Below the pieces are notes generated by a model, which was given only the letters and a program-made list of their open reading frames with translations, was not told where the DNA came from and did not search any database. 58,053 nucleotides of DNA from Candidatus Flexifilum affinis (lineage in GTDB: Bacteria; Chloroflexota; Anaerolineae; Aggregatilineales; Phototrophicaceae), in assembly GCA_016713325.1 (NCBI GenBank), contig JADJPJ010000103.1, positions 1-58,053 of the forward strand. Reading direction: 5' to 3'. The translations under genes and the position numbers were made by a program. Below, piece after piece: positions 36,218 through 45,580 of the stretch (the first letter of the stretch is position 1; every line of letters starts with the position of its first letter).

Positions 36218-38905
36218 ATGGTTGAATTCTCTCCACGGGCGCATCGGGCTGTATGGCTTCTGCTGACGGTCCTCATGCTCCTGTCGGTTCCGGTTTTTGG
36301 GACGGCAGCTCAGGAGCCCGTGAATTACTACTTCGCGCTTGGCGAACAGATTCCGCTCCGCGTCTCGACGCGCTACGTCGCAGTCGGATCCGTCGATCGT
36401 GGCCGGACAGCCGACGCGGAAGGGATCGGCGCTGTGACCAGCCAACTGGCGCAGTCGTTCGATGCGCTGCGCACGGAGGCGCTCCCCTTGCAGCCGGGGC
36501 TGTTGGCCGGGCTGGATTTCACCCTGATGCCGACGACCGGCGTCGGCTCGGATGCCGAGGCTCTGTCGCTGGTCGGATCGCTGCGGACGGCGGTGGACCC
36601 GGCGCGCTGGGTGAACCCGGTCTTCGAACGGGATGGCGCGCTGCTCATCCTGACCGACGAATTCGTGGCGACGTTCCCCGTGGGCACTCCTGGCGACCTG
36701 GTGGAGGCCTACCACGCGGCCAACGGCGTCAGCATCGTCCGGCAGATCGGCACAAACGTTTACGTGCTGCGCGTCGGGCCGGGCGTCGATGCACTGACCA
36801 TGGCCAACCGCTATCATACGGGTGGTGTGGCGCTTCATGCCGAGCCGAACTGGGCGCTGCTTTCGACCCCGGCAGCGGACTATGGCGCGCCGGCGGAGGC
36901 TGGTGTTGAAGCCTTGGTCGGGGGCGCGGCCGGCCAGGACGCGATCGGCCCGATGTTCACCCCCAACGACACCTACTACGCCAATGGATGGCACCTCAAC
37001 AATTACCAGCAGTTCGTGCAGTACCAGTCGGTCATGACGTTCGACGCCGACATCGACGCCAAAGAGGCCTGGGACACGCAGCAGGGATCGGCCTCGGTGG
37101 TGATCGCCGTGCTCAGCGACGGCGTGCAGACCAGCCATCCCGATCTGGACTCGAAGATGGTGGACCCCTACGACTCCATCGGCGGCGACAACGATCCCGC
37201 GCCCTATGACAATGCCATCACCCGTGACTGGGACGCCGTCGGCACGCACGTGGCCGGATTGGCGGCGGCGGAGTCCAACAACAGCCAGGGCATTACCGGC
37301 GTGTGCATGTACTGCACGATCATGCCGATTCGCATCCACTACAGCTACTTTGACGGGGCGGAGCGTTTGCTGTTCACGACCATCGCGGCGGTAGCCGATG
37401 GCATCGACTGGGCGACCGACCATGGCGCGGCGGTGCTGGTCAACCCCTGGGTCGATCCAGCGCCTTCGACGACGATCGCCGATGCTTTCGAAAATGCGGC
37501 GGCGAACGGGCGCGGCGGTCTGGGATCGGTGAACGTCTTCGCGGCCGGCAACAGCTATCAGTTCGTCGTGTCCTGGCCGGGACGGCTGGCTTCTGTGATC
37601 CCCGGTTCGATCACCACCGGCGCGAGCACCTGGTGCGACACGATCAAGGTCGACAGCGTAAACATCGGGGAACCCGACGACTGCACCACCGACCACGCCT
37701 GGGGCAACAACTGGGGCACCGAAATCGGCATTTCCACGCCGGGGCACTTCCTGCCCTCGACCGACCTGACCGGCACGGACGGCTTCGTCAACGGCGATTA
37801 CACCGGCGCCATTGGCGGCACGGCGATGTCGGCGGCGATTGCCGCAGGGGCGGCCGGGCTGGTGATCTCGCAGGATGCCGGGTTGACCAACGACGCGGTG
37901 CGCGACCGGTTGTACACCACGGCCGATCCGCTGCACACGGCGGGGTACGATCTGGCTTCCGGGTGGGGGCGGCTGAATGTGCAGAAGGCGGTTACCAACA
38001 CCACCACCAACACCGGCACGCCCAACGATCACCGGGCCAGCGCGACCACCATCGCGACGCTGCCGTTCAGCACCTCGCAGTCGGTGATTGGCGCCTTTGT
38101 CGACCGCACCGATCCGGTCATGGCCTGCCTGAGCGCCAGCCAGCTTGTCTCGAACACGGTGTGGTATAAGTTCACGCCGGCCTACACCATGACGGTCAAC
38201 GCCAACACGTTTGGCAGCAACTACGACACGGTGCTGGGGGTCTACGACGGGGCGCTGACCTCGGTGGCCTGCAACAACGATCTGGTCGCAGGGGTGACGC
38301 AGTCTCAGGTGAACTTCACGGCCGTGGCAGGCACGACCTACAACATCCTGGTGGGCGACCTGACCTCCACGGCCGATCCGATCGGATCGTTCAACCCGTC
38401 GCTGATGGCGCTGAACGTGTCGACCAGCACGCCACCGCCTTCGGGCCAGATCAACGGCTCGGTCATGCTGGAAGGCCGCCCCGCTCCGCCGAACCCGCAG
38501 TGGAGCATTCCGCTGCACGTCGTGATCACGCCGACGGCCGGGGGGGCTCCCGCCTTCGACGGGACGATCACCACGGGCCTGAGCGGGGAATTCACTGTCA
38601 GCAACCTGGCCGCAGGGAATTACAACATCTGGGCCAAGGGCACGCATACCCTGGCGAACGTGGTCACGGTGACGATCAGTGGCGTGACGCCGGTCAACAT
38701 CGGTACGCTGAAAGAAGGCGACGCCAGCAACAACAACATCGTCAATATTGGCGACTTCTCGATCCTGGCGGCGGCGTTCGGTTCGGTTGAGGGCGGGGCC
38801 ACGTTCGATGCCCGTGCCGACTTCAACGCCGACGACGCGATCAATATCAGCGATTTCTCGCTGCTGGCGGCGAACTTCCTGCAAGTCGGTGCGGATATGC
38901 CGTAG
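36218..38905 (+). CDS. Secreted pseudo-subtilase (catalytic triad lost) with X-like module and dockerin
   Basis: An 895-residue paralogue of the preceding protease with the same layout: signal peptide (AVWLLLTVLMLLSVPVFGTA), prodomain-like region, S8 fold (about 255-595), PPC-like domain (605-735), the LEGRPAPP module (748-833) and dockerin-like pair (833-890). All three catalytic residues are replaced: S300 for Asp in VIAVLSDGVQTSHPDL, V341 for His in DAVGTHVAG, and A536 for Ser in IGGTAMSAA. The oxyanion Asn (N445) remains, but the substrate-binding strand SNSWGGG reads VNPWVDP. Open frame, start ATG behind AAGGA. It is secreted and probably non-catalytic: a binding or structural protein. 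Confidence 0.9.
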   Translation: MVEFSPRAHRAVWLLLTVLMLLSVPVFGTAAQEPVNYYFALGEQIPLRVSTRYVAVGSVDRGRTADAEGIGAVTSQLAQSFDALRTEALPLQPGLLAGLDFTLMPTTGVGSDAEALSLVGSLRTAVDPARWVNPVFERDGALLILTDEFVATFPVGTPGDLVEAYHAANGVSIVRQIGTNVYVLRVGPGVDALTMANRYHTGGVALHAEPNWALLSTPAADYGAPAEAGVEALVGGAAGQDAIGPMFTPNDTYYANGWHLNNYQQFVQYQSVMTFDADIDAKEAWDTQQGSASVVIAVLSDGVQTSHPDLDSKMVDPYDSIGGDNDPAPYDNAITRDWDAVGTHVAGLAAAESNNSQGITGVCMYCTIMPIRIHYSYFDGAERLLFTTIAAVADGIDWATDHGAAVLVNPWVDPAPSTTIADAFENAAANGRGGLGSVNVFAAGNSYQFVVSWPGRLASVIPGSITTGASTWCDTIKVDSVNIGEPDDCTTDHAWGNNWGTEIGISTPGHFLPSTDLTGTDGFVNGDYTGAIGGTAMSAAIAAGAAGLVISQDAGLTNDAVRDRLYTTADPLHTAGYDLASGWGRLNVQKAVTNTTTNTGTPNDHRASATTIATLPFSTSQSVIGAFVDRTDPVMACLSASQLVSNTVWYKFTPAYTMTVNANTFGSNYDTVLGVYDGALTSVACNNDLVAGVTQSQVNFTAVAGTTYNILVGDLTSTADPIGSFNPSLMALNVSTSTPPPSGQINGSVMLEGRPAPPNPQWSIPLHVVITPTAGGAPAFDGTITTGLSGEFTVSNLAAGNYNIWAKGTHTLANVVTVTISGVTPVNIGTLKEGDASNNNIVNIGDFSILAAAFGSVEGGATFDARADFNADDAINISDFSLLAANFLQVGADMP

Positions 38906-38965
38906 GGAAACAGAACCTCCGCTCCTGGCTCACCGGCCGGATTTCGGAACCGTTCGATAGAAATC

Positions 38966-38997
38966 ACGGGCGGCTTCTCACACGAGGAGCCGCCCGT
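38966..38997 (+). terminator. Hairpin terminator after pseudo-subtilase
   Basis: ACGGGCGGCTTCTC pairs with GAGGAGCCGCCCGT (one G-U pair) around ACAC, followed by AGCGTTTGTTT. The T-run is broken but the stem is long. Confidence 0.7.
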
Positions 38998-39179
38998 AGC
39001 GTTTGTTTCGGGAAAAGCTTCACAAGAAATTCACGCCAGGGCTCTGCTTATGGAGCGCGCAATAGGCTAGACTATCCGGAGAAGTATTCCCTTTATTAGC
39101 CGCCTGAAAGATCATTCCTCACTCAGGTGGCGGGCGAATGCACCGATCCTGCAACATCGCAGCTTGCCTGGAGCAAACA

Positions 39180-41849
39180 ATGAGACCCCCACGACCTCGC
39201 TCCTTTCTACGTATACTTGCCCTTGCTGTGCTCATTGGCCTTACCGTGATCATCACCCGGATCGTCTCCAGCAGCGCCGCGCCGTCGGTCGTTCCGCTGG
39301 AAGCCAACGGAACGGTTACGCGCCAGCAGCAGGCGGCAGCGCCCGCCCTGACGTTGAGCCGAACGATCGATTTCGACAGGGTGGTCCAGGTTCCGCTGGA
39401 ATTTCGTGCCTCGGTTTCGGGTCTGGTGGAAAGCCATGCCCAGACACTGCCCGAAGATACGCATTTCTACGCGACGGCCTTTCGCGTGGCGGACACCGGT
39501 GACTGGGCGCGCATCGTCCTGATGCCGGCCTACGTGGTCGAGGCGGGGTGGGAGAACTTCCGCTTCGAGGATATGGTCGAGATCCTGGCGTGGCGCAACC
39601 CGGCGACGATGCAGTGGGACACTGCCCTATATGGCGAGGAGTCGATCAACTTTCTCCATCAGGTGGTGCCTTCCGATTTCATCTACTTCTCGGCGATTAC
39701 CCCGCAAGCCGCCGTTGAAGAGTACCGCTTCCCCTGGAACTCCAGCGAGTACTGGTGGAAGAACGGTGGGTGGCATGACGGCTACTGGGGACTGCCGAAT
39801 AATGCCATCGATTTTCAGGCGTGGGATCGAGACAGCGCGAGCATCGCCGTGCTGGCTGCCGCGCCGGGAGTGCTGGATGTGATCTGCGGCCCGGATATCG
39901 ACGGGCAGGTCTGGTACAAAATCGCCAACGCCGACGGAAACACGGGCTACGGCCACCTTGACAGCGACTCGGCACGCAGTGATCTGCTGGGCAACTACGT
40001 CGCACGCGGACAGTTTCTGGCGGAAGCCTACAGCCCGGGTGGTTCCTACGACACCGATTGCGGCTATGGCGGGCCTGCCCATGTTCACTTCGTATTTCCG
40101 CACCGCGATATCTCGATGTACAGCCCGGTCGATGGCCGGTCGATTCCCGCTTCGGAAATCGGCAATGATGACGGCGTCGGCGTGATTTACTACAATTCGA
40201 ACAACGTCCGGATCGACAACAACAATGCGCCGTCGAACGTGAACCTGCTGCGCAACACGGATTTTGCCCAGGGGACGACCTTCTGGACGACGTGGGGCGG
40301 CGTTGGCGGGCCGAGTGTCAGCAGTGGCGTGTACCGGTGGTATCGTACCAGCGGTTCGGCGGACTGGGCGAGCGTGCTCCAGGATGCTGCCTACCGCACG
40401 CTGGCAGGCGCGCGTTTCGAGCTGACTCTGGACCTGGGCAACAGCAGCGGTTCCACCAAGAACGTGCAGGTGAACATTCGCAACAAGACGGGGTGGGATG
40501 GCTATCTGCACTGCACATTCGACATTCCGCCGAACACGCCACTGCGGCAGTACACGATACGGGCTCAGAGTGGCGCGGAATGGAAGAGCCTGACCTTCGA
40601 GGTCGACATCAATACCGCTGATGGCACGCCTTACCTGCTGATGGACAACGTGAACCTGCGCTACCGGCCCGATCTCAGTTTCAGCGGAACGCAGTGCATT
40701 CCGCCGCTGGCCACGGCGACCCCAACCAGCACCTCGACCGCGACGCGGACCTCGTCTCCGACGCCGACATTTACGTCGACGCCGTCACGCACCCCATCGC
40801 CGACGGCAACGATGACTCGCACACCTACCCCTACCTGGACGCCATCACTGACCTACACACCGACCAACACGCGGACACCTACGCTCACGTATACCCCTAC
40901 GTCAACCAGCTCGCCCACCGCGACCGCGACGGCCAGCCCGACTCCGTCTCCCACCTCAACGACTGGGACCGGGGCGATTGTTTCGCTCGCGCCGGCTTCG
41001 ACGACCACGATGGTCGACGGCGTCTTCGATGTCGCGATCTGGGTGAAGGCCGGGGCGCTGCCGGTCAACACGGCCGCCGGGTACCTGGATTTCGACCCGG
41101 CGCTGCTCCAGGTCGAACAGATCACTGGGGGCGGTACCCTGACGACGGTTCTGGCGAACAGCTTCAACAACGTCTCCGGCCAGGTCAACTATGCAGCCGG
41201 GCTTTTCGGCTCAACGGCGACGGGCGATTTCGTGCTGGCGACCGTGCGCTTCCGTGCCGAGGCGCCGACGCTGCAAACCGCCATCACGTTCAACCATGTC
41301 ATCCCCCGTCAGACGGATGTCTTCACGGAAGGCGGAGACAGCATTTTGGCCGGCGTCGAAGAGGCCATCGTGACGGTGCACGAGTCGAACCTGGATCTTT
41401 CGGTGACCCTCCAGGGTCGCCCACCTGCGCCGCACGCACGATGGGTCGTCCCGCTCCATGTAATGATCCGTAATCAGACCACCAATGTGCTGGTTTTGGA
41501 CACAACTCTGACGACCGATACCTCAGGCCACGTCACGATCACCGGACTGGCGAACGGGACTTATCGCGTCTGGGCCAAGCACAGCACCGGGCTGGCCGTG
41601 GTGCAGGATATCGTCGTCACGGGCGGAAGCCAGACGCTGAATCTGTCGGTCCTTCGCGAAGGCGATGCCAATAACAACAACAGCGTCACGATTGGCGATT
41701 TCTCCATCCTGGCGTCGTCCTTCGGTTCGGTATCCGGTGGCGCAGGCTTCGACGCGCGCGCCGACTTCAACGGGGATAGCGCCGTCACCGTGGGCGACTT
41801 CTCGCTGCTGGCCTCGAACTTCGGTCTGGTAGGGGTGGCAGCGCCGTAG
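39180..41849 (+). CDS. Secreted LasA-like M23 protein with CBM-like, cohesin-like, X-like and dockerin domains
   Basis: An 889-residue multidomain protein. Signal/anchor helix 8-28 ([20 protein letters not shown]). The M23 domain covers about 180-330: candidate zinc ligands H199 (NGGWHDGYW), D211 (PNNAIDF) and H303 ([10 protein letters not shown]), with GYGHLDS between, spaced as in LasA. Residues 355-495 look like a carbohydrate-binding beta-sandwich ([32 protein letters not shown]). A Thr/Pro/Ser linker spans 509-597. A cohesin-like domain spans 598-735 ([47 protein letters not shown]). The LQGRPPAP module (743-828) and a dockerin-like pair ([39 protein letters not shown]) end it. Probably a secreted lytic or scaffolding protein. 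Confidence 0.82.
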   Translation: MRPPRPRSFLRILALAVLIGLTVIITRIVSSSAAPSVVPLEANGTVTRQQQAAAPALTLSRTIDFDRVVQVPLEFRASVSGLVESHAQTLPEDTHFYATAFRVADTGDWARIVLMPAYVVEAGWENFRFEDMVEILAWRNPATMQWDTALYGEESINFLHQVVPSDFIYFSAITPQAAVEEYRFPWNSSEYWWKNGGWHDGYWGLPNNAIDFQAWDRDSASIAVLAAAPGVLDVICGPDIDGQVWYKIANADGNTGYGHLDSDSARSDLLGNYVARGQFLAEAYSPGGSYDTDCGYGGPAHVHFVFPHRDISMYSPVDGRSIPASEIGNDDGVGVIYYNSNNVRIDNNNAPSNVNLLRNTDFAQGTTFWTTWGGVGGPSVSSGVYRWYRTSGSADWASVLQDAAYRTLAGARFELTLDLGNSSGSTKNVQVNIRNKTGWDGYLHCTFDIPPNTPLRQYTIRAQSGAEWKSLTFEVDINTADGTPYLLMDNVNLRYRPDLSFSGTQCIPPLATATPTSTSTATRTSSPTPTFTSTPSRTPSPTATMTRTPTPTWTPSLTYTPTNTRTPTLTYTPTSTSSPTATATASPTPSPTSTTGTGAIVSLAPASTTTMVDGVFDVAIWVKAGALPVNTAAGYLDFDPALLQVEQITGGGTLTTVLANSFNNVSGQVNYAAGLFGSTATGDFVLATVRFRAEAPTLQTAITFNHVIPRQTDVFTEGGDSILAGVEEAIVTVHESNLDLSVTLQGRPPAPHARWVVPLHVMIRNQTTNVLVLDTTLTTDTSGHVTITGLANGTYRVWAKHSTGLAVVQDIVVTGGSQTLNLSVLREGDANNNNSVTIGDFSILASSFGSVSGGAGFDARADFNGDSAVTVGDFSLLASNFGLVGVAAP

Positions 41850-41856
41850 CGATACA

Positions 41857-41962
41857 GACCCTTCCCCATTGCAAGCTTGCTTGCACCTCCTCTCCCGCAA
41901 GCGCGGGAGAGGGGGAAATGCCGGGCGGACGCAGGCAAACTCCGTTTGCACGTCCGCCCCGA
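41857..41962. repeat. Family B unit followed by a long family A-like palindrome
   Basis: CTCTCCCGCAAGCGCGGGAGAG lies inside a C-rich family B unit, next to GGGCGGACGCAGGCAAACTC, whose inverted half ends CACGTCCGCCC. Both lie between the M23 gene and the convergent metalloprotease gene and may also terminate transcription. Confidence 0.6.
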
Positions 41963-41987
41963 CGATCCCCGTGTGTAACCTAATCTG

Positions 41988-43415
41988 TCATGAAGAGAGG
42001 ACGTCGTCGCAGGCGCAGGCCGCCAGCAGGGCACCGCGGCTGGTGATGCCGCGCATGGTCACGATCCAGGCGTGGATGGACGGGCTGCGGTCACGGATGG
42101 CGGCCACCGCCGGGCCGATCGGGTCCTGGCCGCCCTCGCCACGCTCCCCGGTCTGGTAGCCACCGTAGAAGGCGAAGAAGGCCTGATTCAGCTTGCGAAT
42201 CAGGTAGCCGTTTTCCACGAACACCTGCCGCCGTTCCTCCATGTACGCTTCCGCCTCGGCGACCTCTCCCTCGGCCAGCAGCGCATCGACCGTCACGCGT
42301 GTCTCGTGCATGGCCGCGCCATAGTCGAAGGGGGCGGGTTGGAGGGCACGGGACTCCCGCTCTTTCGCGAGGCATGGGCGACCACACGGGGTCGCCCCTA
42401 CGGACTCGCGCCGCTGAGAACCAGGAACAAGTCGAGCGCGGAAGGCCGCAAGGGTTGCGTAGGCTCCCGGTGCCTGAACCGCCAACTCCGGGTAGTAGCG
42501 GGCGAGGACGCGGGGGGCGATGGCTTTGCCGAACAGATAGGCGGTCGTCTCGTTGATGATGCGCGCCTCGTTGTCGAAGTCGTAGCCGAAGCCGAGCGGG
42601 AAGGCGAACAGGTAGTGGTGGAGCCACTCGTGGGCGAAGACCTCGACGGCATAGGCCAGGCTGCTGGTCTCCAGGATCATGGCCGGGTAGAGGGCGATGC
42701 CGCCGAGCGGGACGATCAGGCTGGAGACGTCGAGAGACTCGTCAATGCGGGCTTCGAGTTCCGCCTGGGTATCGACCGACAGGGGATCGACATTGACCGA
42801 GATGTCGAAGCGAATCTCGTCGCGCGGGGAGACGATCAGCAGGTTGGGGACCTCGGTGAAGCGCATGGCGATGGGCGGCAGAAGCTGGCCGACCGCGCCG
42901 AAGTCCTCGTCGAGCAGGACGCGCGCCACCTGACCTTCCAGGATGGCTTCGACCAGAGTCTGACGGCGTCGCAGATCGGCGCGCCGGGCGTCGCGCTCGG
43001 CCCGCTGGTCGACCGTGGCAGCGGCCGGATCGGTCACCGCCGGATCGGCGTAGACGGCGGCGATCTCGCGCTCCAGCGCCTGGGCGGCGGCCAGATCGGC
43101 GAAGTAGTCGCGGACCACGGTGGAGCGGTCGGCTTCGGTCATGAACGGGTGATCGCCGTACAGCGTCGACTCGACCTTGGCGGCCAGCGCGGTGACCTCC
43201 CAGGTCACGTAGTCGAAGGTGGCATCACCGACGAGGGCGGTGACGATGTTGAACGGCTCGCTGGTGTCGAAGACCGAGGCTCGCAGCAGGGTCAGCATGA
43301 GGACGATGCGAATCAGCCAGCCGAGCAGCTTGCGCGCCGTGCGCAGCCAACGCGCGATCAGGCGCAGGAGCGGTGCAATCGGGTGCGATCGGACAGCCGG
43401 AGGCGCGCCGGTCAC
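41988..43415 (-). CDS. Membrane-anchored HEXXH metalloprotease with in-frame repeat insertion
   Basis: A 475-residue protein starting GTG 43415, overlapping the GT39-like stop by four bases (GTGA). A membrane helix is near residues 28-48 (LLGWLIRIVLMLTLL). The catalytic site is VFAHEWLHHYLF (HEXXH) followed by ARIINETTAYLFGKA, whose Glu is the likely third zinc ligand, as in gluzincins. The protein is probably on the outer face of the membrane. Between LAAFRARL and ALQPAPFDYG lie about 25 residues (VPGSQRRESVGATPCGRPCL...) encoded by a family A palindrome, an in-frame insertion. Substrate and family name unknown; homologues would be expected to lack the insertion. Confidence 0.8.
   Translation of the reverse strand: MTGAPPAVRSHPIAPLLRLIARWLRTARKLLGWLIRIVLMLTLLRASVFDTSEPFNIVTALVGDATFDYVTWEVTALAAKVESTLYGDHPFMTEADRSTVVRDYFADLAAAQALEREIAAVYADPAVTDPAAATVDQRAERDARRADLRRRQTLVEAILEGQVARVLLDEDFGAVGQLLPPIAMRFTEVPNLLIVSPRDEIRFDISVNVDPLSVDTQAELEARIDESLDVSSLIVPLGGIALYPAMILETSSLAYAVEVFAHEWLHHYLFAFPLGFGYDFDNEARIINETTAYLFGKAIAPRVLARYYPELAVQAPGAYATLAAFRARLVPGSQRRESVGATPCGRPCLAKERESRALQPAPFDYGAAMHETRVTVDALLAEGEVAEAEAYMEERRQVFVENGYLIRKLNQAFFAFYGGYQTGERGEGGQDPIGPAVAAIRDRSPSIHAWIVTMRGITSRGALLAACACDDVLSS
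42345..42425. repeat. Family A palindrome inside the metalloprotease coding sequence
   Basis: GGGCGACCACACGGGGTCGC, followed by CCCTACGGACTCGCG, is a family A unit; the flanking GACTCCCGCTCTTTCGCG also looks repeat-derived. It is translated on the minus strand without a stop or frame change. Confidence 0.7.
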
Positions 43416-45369
43416 TCCGACCCCGCTCCTTCCGCTGGAACCTCCGCCGGAATTTCTGGCGGCGCGCCCAGCCGGTACAGCCGGTAGACCGTGCCGGGAA
43501 TCTCGGCGGCCAGCGTGAAGCCCGGATCGACCACCTCGCCGGTGTAGAGGGGGTCGAGTTCAGGTCGGTCGGAGGGCATGAGCAGGTAGTCGGCGCCGTA
43601 ACGCGCGGCCACCTCCAGCACGACGGCGCGCGGCTCGGCCGGCACCTGAATCGATCGCATGCCGAGGAAGCGCAGCATAAACGGATCCTGGCACATCAGC
43701 ACGATCTGGCCATCGCCGTTGGTGTCCGGGAGCGCCTGGGCGGTCTCGACCACGCGGCGGGTGCTCTCCATGTAGGTCACTGCGGCGCGGGCATCGGCGC
43801 GCACCAGTTCGATGGCGTTGGCGCCGAGCAATGCGACGACGATGGCCGCCGCGCCGATCTGCCAGCGTCGATTGGCGATGACCCGCTCCAGCGCGAAGCC
43901 GGCCAGCGGCAGCAGGAGCGGGATGAGGGTCAGATAGGCCTTCTTGAAGCTCCCCCCCTGGCTGTGGAAGGGCGTGAGCAGTGGGTAGGCGATCAGCGCG
44001 CCGGCCAGCAGGATCAGCGCCGGGGCCAGCGCCAGCCAACGCCGGCGGTCGCGGGCGGCCAAAGCCAGGGCCAGCCCGCCGAGGACCGCCACCGGCAGGG
44101 CCTGATCGAGCGTCGTGATCATCAGCTTGGCGGCGGCGGCCAGCTCGAACAGCCGCTTGCTGAGCAGCTGCATAGGCGTCTGGTCGGCGAGCATGGTCTC
44201 CAGGCTGAAGGCCCGCTCGTAGTGGTAGAGGTCGAGCAGGCGGGTGTAGTAGACCATCTCGCGGGCCTGCGGGGTGGTTGGCGAGCCGATGGCGTTGTAG
44301 GTGCGGATCAGCCAGGGCGCGGCGACGATCAGGGCGAAGAGCGGGACGAGAAGGATGAGGAGGAAACCCCTCACCCCCTGACCCCTCTCCCCCGTAAACG
44401 GGGAGAGGCGGAACCGGTTGCGGAGGGGTGGATGGAACCTCACCCCCGCCCCCCTCTCCGCCCGGAGAGGGGGAGGGATGCTGCGGAGGAGGTGCCCCGG
44501 CTCCCTCTCCCGCCCCTGAGGGAGAGGGGGAGATGTGGCGGCGGAGGTGTTGAAGGAAACCTTGTCACCCGGATCCGACTCTGACGCGGAGAGAGGGGGG
44601 ATTGCGTTTTTCGCTCGCGGACACGCCGTTGCGTGTCCCTACAGGCATTCGTGCGTAGGGACGCCCAACGGGGCGTCCGACTTACGACTTCCCGCTCATC
44701 CTCCTCGGCGAGGGGAAGGATTGCTGCGGAGGGGCGGGCGAAAATGGCGTAGAGGATGGCGGTGGCGAGGGCGGCGGGCAGGAGCAGCAGCGAGTCGTTG
44801 CGCGTCAGGTAGGCGAGGCCGGCGGTGATGCCGCTCACGGTCAGGGCCAGGGCGCGGGCACGCAGCGGCCGATCCGTGCGCAAGCCGGCGGTCAGGGTCA
44901 GGGCGCTGAGGCCGACCAGCAGCGTGTTCGGGAGAGTCGTGTCGGTGCGCACGCTGTTGAGGACGAACTCTGGCAAGGCGGCGACGGCTGCGGCTGCAAA
45001 CAGACTGCCGACCGATCCGACGCCGAACTGGCGGGCGGCCCAGTAGCCGATCAGCGGCAGCAGCGAGCCGATCAGCACGAAGGGCAGGACGGCCGCCTGC
45101 GGGCTGATGCCGCCGATCGCCATGCCCGCCGCGGCCAGATAGGCGGTCAGCGGCGTCCAGTGCGTCTCCGCGTGTTCCAGGGCCGGCGGGGGCGGGACGT
45201 AGAACCAGATATAGTCGGCCGAGAAGCCGTGGCCCTCCAGGATGCGGATGCCGAGGTTGTAGTAGTGGTTGGAATCGGCAACGCCGGGGTGCTGCACGAA
45301 GGTCAGCGCCCCCAGGCGGAGCGCCAGCGCGCCCACGCAGATCAGGACCAGAATGCGGAGGGGTCTCAT
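43412..45369 (-). CDS. GT39/PMT-like membrane glycosyltransferase interrupted by a repeat cluster
   Basis: The N-terminal part (MRPLRILVLICVGALALRLG, then DSNHYYNLGIRILEGHGFSA and HWTPLTAYLAAAGMAIGG) is the first-loop region of the PMT/ArnT-like family, where an acidic residue in the loop is catalytic. Many membrane helices follow, up to LLLLPAALATAILYAIFARP. From 44733 to 44366 the frame runs through repeat DNA and stops at 44440 (TGA); a second frame begins at an overlapping GTG at 44443 and resumes FLLILLVPLFALIVAAPWLI, then more helices and a soluble end. The two halves match one about-540-residue protein. Either the insertion splits the gene, or one base in a G-run is wrong and the repeat is translated in a loop. 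The stop overlaps the metalloprotease start. Confidence 0.75.
44366..44733. repeat. Cluster of palindromic repeats inserted in the GT39-like gene
   Basis: It contains at least three family B units (CCTCACCCCCTGACCCCTCT at 44370; CCTCACCCCCGCCCCCCTCT at 44440; GGCTCCCTCTCCCGCCCC at 44499), then two family A units head to head: GCGGACACGCCGTTGCGTGT at 44617 and GTAGGGACGCCCAACGGGGC at 44656, then a last decayed B half. There is no transposase. The insertion lies between two membrane-helix-coding segments. Confidence 0.8.
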
Positions 45370-45421
45370 GGGGAGATCGGAATGAGAGAAACGAGAGAGG
45401 ATGAGGGTGGTCCAGAGATAC

Positions 45422-45487
45422 GGGCGGACACATGGGTCCGCCCCTACAAATGCGCGCCGCATGGTAGGGGCGCAACTGGATGTGCGC
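45422..45487. repeat. Head-to-head pair of family A palindromes
   Basis: GGGCGGACACATGGGTCCGC with CCCTACAAATG at 45422-45452 faces GTAGGGGCGCAACTGGATGT at 45464. It occupies most of the gap between the GT39-like gene start and the fabI stop. Confidence 0.65.
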
Positions 45488-45580
45488 TCGCCAGATCACC
45501 TGCTCGGCGACCCCAAAGCGCTCAATCCCCGTTTTTCCTCATTTCTCGTTTCTCATCCCTCATTCCTTGTCTCCTCTTCC

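Noticed and set aside
36152..38884. A 910-codon open frame on the minus strand opposite the pseudo-subtilase
   Set aside because: It is antisense to a well-supported secreted protein and its text is low in hydrophobic segments and rich in Arg/Gly/Asp/His, typical of shadow frames in GC-rich DNA.
32853..41849. A true cellulosome locus
   Set aside because: Only one cohesin-like domain is present and no cellulase, anchoring SLH domain or multi-cohesin scaffold; I therefore describe it only as cohesin-dockerin-like.
44366..44733. The inserted block as an insertion sequence
   Set aside because: It has no transposase frame, no terminal inverted repeats around the whole block and no target duplication I can see; it is made of short palindromes.
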